DNA of 64,000 nucleotides from Streptomyces atratus (GTDB lineage Bacteria > Actinomycetota > Actinomycetes > Streptomycetales > Streptomycetaceae), in the NCBI RefSeq assembly GCF_900119365.1, contig NZ_FPJO01000024.1:1-64000 (forward strand), in the 5' to 3' direction. The position numbers and the translations under genes are program-made. The notes under the pieces were generated by a model. It did not search any database. It worked only from the letters and a program-made list of their open reading frames with translations, and was not told where the DNA came from. Positions 60,030 through 64,000 of the stretch are shown here, piece by piece. The stretch's first letter is position 1. Each line of letters begins with the position of its first letter.

Positions 60030-61409
60030 GTGGCCGTGACCGAACCAGCCCCGGTGGCAGCACCGACGGTGCACGAGGGGATCCTGCGCCGCCAGTCCCT
60101 GCGCGAATCCGCCGCCCGTACCTATGCGCGGTCGCTGCCGATCGTGCCGGTGCGGGCCCGCGGACTGACCATCGAGGGCGCGGACGGCCGGCGGTATCTC
60201 GACTGCCTCTCCGGAGCCGGCACCCTGGCGCTCGGCCACAACCACCCGGTCGTCCTGGAGGCCATCAAGAAGGTCATCGACTCGGGTGCGCCGCTGCATG
60301 TGCTCGACCTCGCCACCCCGGTCAAGGACGCCTTCATCACGGAGCTGTTCGCCACCCTGCCACCGCGGTTCGCCGACAACGCCCGGATCCAGTTCTGCGG
60401 ACCGGCGGGCACGGACGCGGTCGAGGCGGCGTTCAAGCTGGTCCGCGGCGCGACCGGCCGCAGCGGCCTGCTCGCCTTCACCGGCGCCTACCACGGGATG
60501 ACCGCGGGAGCCCTCGCCGCATCGGGCGGCGCCGAGGACGTACGGGTGACCAGGCTGCCCTTCCCGCGCGACTACCGCTGCCCCTTCGGCGTCGGCGGCG
60601 AGCGCGGCGCGGAGCTCGCCGCCCGGTGGACCGAGAACCTCCTGGACGACCCCAAGGCGGGCACACCGGCACCGGCCGGGATGATCCTCGAACCGGTGCA
60701 GGGGGAGGGCGGTGTGAACCCCGCCCCCGACGGCTGGATGCGCCGGATGCGCGAGATCACCGAGGCCCGCTCCGTCCCACTGATCGCCGACGAGGTCCAG
60801 ACGGGCGTCGGCCGCACCGGCGCCTTCTGGGCGGTGGAGCACAGCGGGATCGTGCCCGATGTGATGGTGCTCTCCAAAGCGATCGGCGGTTCCCTCCCGC
60901 TCGCCGTGATCGTCTACCGCTCCGAACTCGACACCTGGCAGCCGGGCGCCCACGCCGGCACGTTCCGGGGCAACCAGCTCGCGATGGCGGCGGGCACGGC
61001 CACCCTGGCCTTCGTACGGGAGAACGGCCTCGCCGAACGCGCCGCGATCCTCGGTGCCCGCATGCTCGCCCGCCTCCAGGCGCTGGCCACCGACCATCCC
61101 GCCATCGGCGACGTACGCGGACGCGGTCTGATGATCGGGATCGAGCTGGTCGACCCGGAGGCCACCGCTCCCGGTGACGGCCCCGAGCCCCCGCCCGCGC
61201 CCGCCCTCGCCGCCGCCGTCCAGCAGGAGTGCCTGCGCCGCGGGCTCATCGTCGAACTCGGCGGACGCCACTCCACCGTCGTACGCCTCCTGCCTCCCCT
61301 CACGCTCACCGACGAACAGGCAACAGCGGTCGTGGACCGCCTCGCCGACGCCCTGGCAGCCGCCGAGCGGCTGCCGCACCGCCGGACCACGACCGGGTCG
61401 ATCCGCTGA
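60030..61409 (+). CDS. Diaminobutyrate-2-oxoglutarate aminotransferase-like enzyme (siderophore operon)
   Basis: 459 residues, class III PLP-dependent aminotransferase. The PLP lysine is Lys283 in LSKAIGGSLPLAV. GTDAVEAAFKLVRGATGR and FTGAYHGMTAGALA are the phosphate and cofactor motifs. It is close to diaminobutyrate transaminases, which make L-2,4-diaminobutyrate. The GTG at 60030 has GGGAGGA 9 nt upstream; an ATG at 59991 is in frame but unsupported. With the adjacent IucA/IucC synthetase and acyltransferase it heads an NRPS-independent siderophore operon. Confidence 0.88.
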   Translation: MAVTEPAPVAAPTVHEGILRRQSLRESAARTYARSLPIVPVRARGLTIEGADGRRYLDCLSGAGTLALGHNHPVVLEAIKKVIDSGAPLHVLDLATPVKDAFITELFATLPPRFADNARIQFCGPAGTDAVEAAFKLVRGATGRSGLLAFTGAYHGMTAGALAASGGAEDVRVTRLPFPRDYRCPFGVGGERGAELAARWTENLLDDPKAGTPAPAGMILEPVQGEGGVNPAPDGWMRRMREITEARSVPLIADEVQTGVGRTGAFWAVEHSGIVPDVMVLSKAIGGSLPLAVIVYRSELDTWQPGAHAGTFRGNQLAMAAGTATLAFVRENGLAERAAILGARMLARLQALATDHPAIGDVRGRGLMIGIELVDPEATAPGDGPEPPPAPALAAAVQQECLRRGLIVELGGRHSTVVRLLPPLTLTDEQATAVVDRLADALAAAERLPHRRTTTGSIR

Positions 61410-61438
61410 CCCCGGACACCCTCACAAGAAGGACCGCC

Positions 61439-63313
61439 GTGAACCCCACCCCCGCGCCCCAGGCCGACGGCTCTCCCCCCACCCAGCAGCTCGCCGGCCC
61501 CCTCGTCGTCGAACAGTCCACCGTGCCGCGCCAGATGACGGCACCGCCCGGCGAGCGGTACACCCCGGACTCCGCGGCCACCGGCAGGGCGGCGGCCGAC
61601 CCGCTCGACCACCCGGACCCGCTGCGGGCCGCCGACACCGCGGGCGCGGAGAATCTGCTCCGCTGCTGGGTCCGGGAGACCGGTCAACCCGGCCCGGACG
61701 GCCGCACGCTGCGGATCCCGCTCCCCGCCAGCGGAACGGCCCTGCTCGTCCCCGTCCTCTACTGGTCGGCCACGGGCTGCCACCGCTTCGGCCCGCCCGC
61801 CCTGGAGGGCGCACCCGAAGGAGCGCCGCCCGCCGACGCCGTCACGATCGCCGCTCTCCTGGGCCGCGAGGCCGACCGCGACGAGGGCGCCGACATGGTG
61901 GCCCGGGTGGCCGACTCGGTACGGCGCACCGCCGGCTTCATCGCCGAACGGCGCCGCGACCCCCACGCCCCGGCCGGGGCGGACCTCTTCCTCACCGCGG
62001 AGCAGTCGCTGCTGCTCGGACACCCGCTTCACCCCACCCCCAAGAGCCGCGAAGGGCTCTCCGACGCCGAGTCCCGCCTCTACTCACCCGAGTCGCACGG
62101 CTCCTTCCCGCTGCACTGGATGGCCGTCGACCGGTCCGTGCTGGCCACCGACTCCGCCTGGACCGACGGAGGCCGTCCCGTACCGGCCACCGAGCTGCTC
62201 ACCTCCCACACCGGGGGCCTGCGCCTCCCCGACAACACCGCACCGATTCCGCTCCATCCCTGGCAGGCCCGCGAACTCGCGCACCGCCCCGAGGTGGCAG
62301 CCCTCCTCGACGCCGGACTCCTCCACGACCTGGGACCGCACGGCGGCCGCTGGCACCCCACCTCCTCGGTCCGCACTGTGCACCGGCCCGCCGCCGAGGT
62401 CATGCTCAAGCTCTCCCTCGGCGTACGCATCACCAACTCCCGCCGGGAGAACCTCCGCAAGGAGCTCCACCGCGGCGTGGAGGTCCACCGGCTGCTCCGC
62501 ACCGGGCTCGCCACGCGGTGGCACGCCGCCCACCCGGGCTTCGACATCGTCCGCGACCCCGCCTGGCTCGCCGTCGACGGCCCGGACGGCGAACCCGTGC
62601 GGGGCCTGGACGTGATGCTCCGTCACAACCCCTTCGGGCCGCACGACGACGCGGTCTGTATCGCGGCCCTGACCGCCCCGCGTCCGTGGCCGGGGAGGGT
62701 GGGAATGCAGTCGCGCCTCGCCGAGATCGTCCACTCGCTGGCCGCCGTCACCGGAAGGGCCGTGGGCGCGGTTGCCGCCGAGTGGTTCCTGCGCTACCTG
62801 GACCGCGTCGTGCGCCCCGTGCTCTGGCTCGACGGCCACGCGGGCGTGGCGCTCGAAGCGCACCAGCAGAACACCCTGGTGCTGCTCGGCCCCGAGGGCT
62901 GGCCGGTCGGCGGCCGATACCGCGACAACCAGGGCTACTACTTCCGCGAGTCCCACCGCGCGGCGCTGGAGCACCGGCTCCCCGGCATCGGATCGGTCAG
63001 CGACACCTTCGTCTCCGACGCGGTCACCGACGAACGCTTCGCCTACTACCTCGGCATCAACAATGTGTTCGGCCTGATCGGCGCGTTCGGCGCCGAGCGC
63101 CTCGCCGACGAACGCGTACTCGTCGCGGCCTTCCGCCGATTCCTCGGCTCGGCCGCCACCCTGGGCTCCCCGCTCTCCGCCCACCTGCTGGAGAAGCCCC
63201 ATCTGCGGTGCAAGGCCAACCTGCTGACCCGGATGTACGGCCTGGACGAACTCGTCGGCCCCGTCGACACCCAGTCCGTCTACGTCACCATTGCCAACCC
63301 CCTGTGTGCCTGA
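61439..63313 (+). CDS. IucA/IucC-family siderophore synthetase
   Basis: A 624-residue NIS synthetase that joins a carboxylate (often citrate) to an amine using ATP. Motifs include HPWQ (about 270), KLSLGVRITNSRREN, HQQNTLVLL and a C-terminal FhuF-like ferric reductase-type region (LRCKANLLTRM). The product cannot be told, but the neighbouring diaminobutyrate aminotransferase suggests a diamine-based substrate. The GTG at 61439 has AAGGA upstream and starts 30 nt after the aminotransferase. Similar genes in S. coelicolor (SCO5799-5801 region, by synteny) have no widely known product. Confidence 0.9.
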   Translation: MNPTPAPQADGSPPTQQLAGPLVVEQSTVPRQMTAPPGERYTPDSAATGRAAADPLDHPDPLRAADTAGAENLLRCWVRETGQPGPDGRTLRIPLPASGTALLVPVLYWSATGCHRFGPPALEGAPEGAPPADAVTIAALLGREADRDEGADMVARVADSVRRTAGFIAERRRDPHAPAGADLFLTAEQSLLLGHPLHPTPKSREGLSDAESRLYSPESHGSFPLHWMAVDRSVLATDSAWTDGGRPVPATELLTSHTGGLRLPDNTAPIPLHPWQARELAHRPEVAALLDAGLLHDLGPHGGRWHPTSSVRTVHRPAAEVMLKLSLGVRITNSRRENLRKELHRGVEVHRLLRTGLATRWHAAHPGFDIVRDPAWLAVDGPDGEPVRGLDVMLRHNPFGPHDDAVCIAALTAPRPWPGRVGMQSRLAEIVHSLAAVTGRAVGAVAAEWFLRYLDRVVRPVLWLDGHAGVALEAHQQNTLVLLGPEGWPVGGRYRDNQGYYFRESHRAALEHRLPGIGSVSDTFVSDAVTDERFAYYLGINNVFGLIGAFGAERLADERVLVAAFRRFLGSAATLGSPLSAHLLEKPHLRCKANLLTRMYGLDELVGPVDTQSVYVTIANPLCA

Positions 63314-63357
63314 GGGAACATGACCACTTCCTGAACCGCCGAGAGGAGAGCGACACC

Positions 63358-64000
63358 GTGGCTAGCGCCGATGCGCAGACCGACGCCGGTACCGGCCCTG
63401 CCCCACCGGCCGACACGGGTGCCGAGGACACCCTGGACCTGGAGCTCCCCGAGGAGCTCCTCGCGCTGTTCGGGGAGGACCCCCCGGCCACCGAGGGCGA
63501 CGCGGGTCAGGCGGCGGGTGCGCGGCCGGCCGTGAGCAGGGCCGCCTCCTCCGATCTGCTCGACCGCCCGGCCGACTGGCGGCCGGTCACCACCCCGGCC
63601 GGAGTCCTCCAGCTCGTGCCCGTGCGACTGGAACGCGACCTCGCCGTACTGAGCCGCTGGATGAACGACCCCGCGGTCGCGGCCTTCTGGGAACTCGCCG
63701 GACCCGAAGCCGTCACCGCCGCCCATCTGCGCCCTCAACTCGACGGCGACGGACGCAGCGTCCCCTGCCTCGGCGTGCTGGCGGGCGTCCCCATGAGCTA
63801 CTGGGAGATCTACCGCGCGGATCTCGACCCGCTGGCACGCCACTACCCGGCCCGTCCGCACGACACCGGAATCCACCTGCTCATCGGCGGCGTGAACAAC
63901 CGCGGACGCGGCCTCGGCACCACCCTGCTGCGGGCCGTCGCCGACCTCGTGCTCGACAACCGCCCCCGGTGTGCGCGTGTTGTCGCGGAACCCGACCTCC
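63358..64000 (+). CDS. GNAT acyltransferase, IucB/AlcB-like (truncated by window end)
   Basis: Open to the end of the window: 214 codons seen. A low-complexity N-terminus (about 1-60, Asp/Glu/Ala/Pro) is followed by the siderophore acyltransferase domain (about 75 on; LSRWMNDPAVAAFWELAGP, YWEIYRADLDPLARHY, GVNNRGRGLGTTLLRAVAD), as in AlcB, IucB and MbtK. It acylates an N-hydroxyl or amine before condensation. The GTG at 63358 has GAGAGGAG 7 nt upstream. Third gene of the siderophore operon. Confidence 0.85.
   Translation, partial: MASADAQTDAGTGPAPPADTGAEDTLDLELPEELLALFGEDPPATEGDAGQAAGARPAVSRAASSDLLDRPADWRPVTTPAGVLQLVPVRLERDLAVLSRWMNDPAVAAFWELAGPEAVTAAHLRPQLDGDGRSVPCLGVLAGVPMSYWEIYRADLDPLARHYPARPHDTGIHLLIGGVNNRGRGLGTTLLRAVADLVLDNRPRCARVVAEPDL

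Noticed and set aside
1..64000. Prophage, insertion sequence, integrase or attachment site
   Set aside because: No transposase, integrase or phage structural gene was seen; the tRNA-Thr is not followed by a repeated 3' end.

Overview
The window is about 72% GC with GTG/TTG starts, ATGA-type overlaps and a rare TTA codon. Gene order (osaC-osaA-osaB, ftsK, rimO-pgsA-cinA-clgR, recA-recX, gluABCD, miaB-miaA-dapF, rshA, hflX) is that of a Streptomyces chromosome core. I recognise most blocks from knowledge of S. coelicolor gene families; no database search was run.

Layout. 1-632: end of an rRNA operon (23S tail, 5S, terminator) and a tRNA-Thr(GGT) with its own promoter. 651-10045: an osmotic/stress signalling island, with a multidomain anti-sigma/phosphatase (OsaC-like) divergent from a 1828-residue hybrid histidine kinase with ten exact 92-residue HAMP-type repeats (OsaA-like), then a response regulator (OsaB-like). 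10304-17406: cell division and RNA/lipid housekeeping (ftsK, RodZ-like protein, rimO, pgsA, cinA, clgR). 17610-24589: small stress protein, SDR, then two DNA-repair genes (nei2, lhr). 24671-27713: AraC regulator with an AzlCD branched-chain amino-acid exporter, next to the scar of a deletion that removed the 5' halves of a divergent MFS/PucR pair. 28735-32465: DUF3046, an AI-2E-type permease, recA and recX. 32639-39031: more accessory content, including a TTA-containing ABC permease, a cysteine dioxygenase/rhodanese pair behind a Cys-rich leader peptide, and a flavin monooxygenase. 39277-46088: glutamate uptake operon gluABCD with divergent two-component genes gluRK and a TAXI-type solute-binding protein. 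46213-53762: miaB, LigB-like protein, miaA, dapF and an Rsh enzyme. 53859-64000: secreted M1 peptidase, hflX, two tandem lipoprotein serine proteases, and the start of an NRPS-independent siderophore operon that runs off the window.

Most notable: (1) a 15-codon Cys-rich upstream ORF (37346-37299, minus strand) ahead of cysteine dioxygenase, with promoter, ribosome-binding site and downstream hairpin, which looks like a cysteine-responsive attenuator; (2) the MFS/PucR deletion scar at about 27.38 kb; (3) a compact structured element between ftsK and the RodZ-like gene; (4) a TTA codon at codon 7 of an ATPase-less ABC permease; (5) two recognisable DNA-damage promoter elements before recA, in a window that also encodes ClgR; (6) an Rsh protein with an intact hydrolase but a hybrid EXKD synthetase motif; (7) several genes with a TAnnnT -10 box 6-7 nt before the start codon, implying leaderless mRNAs.
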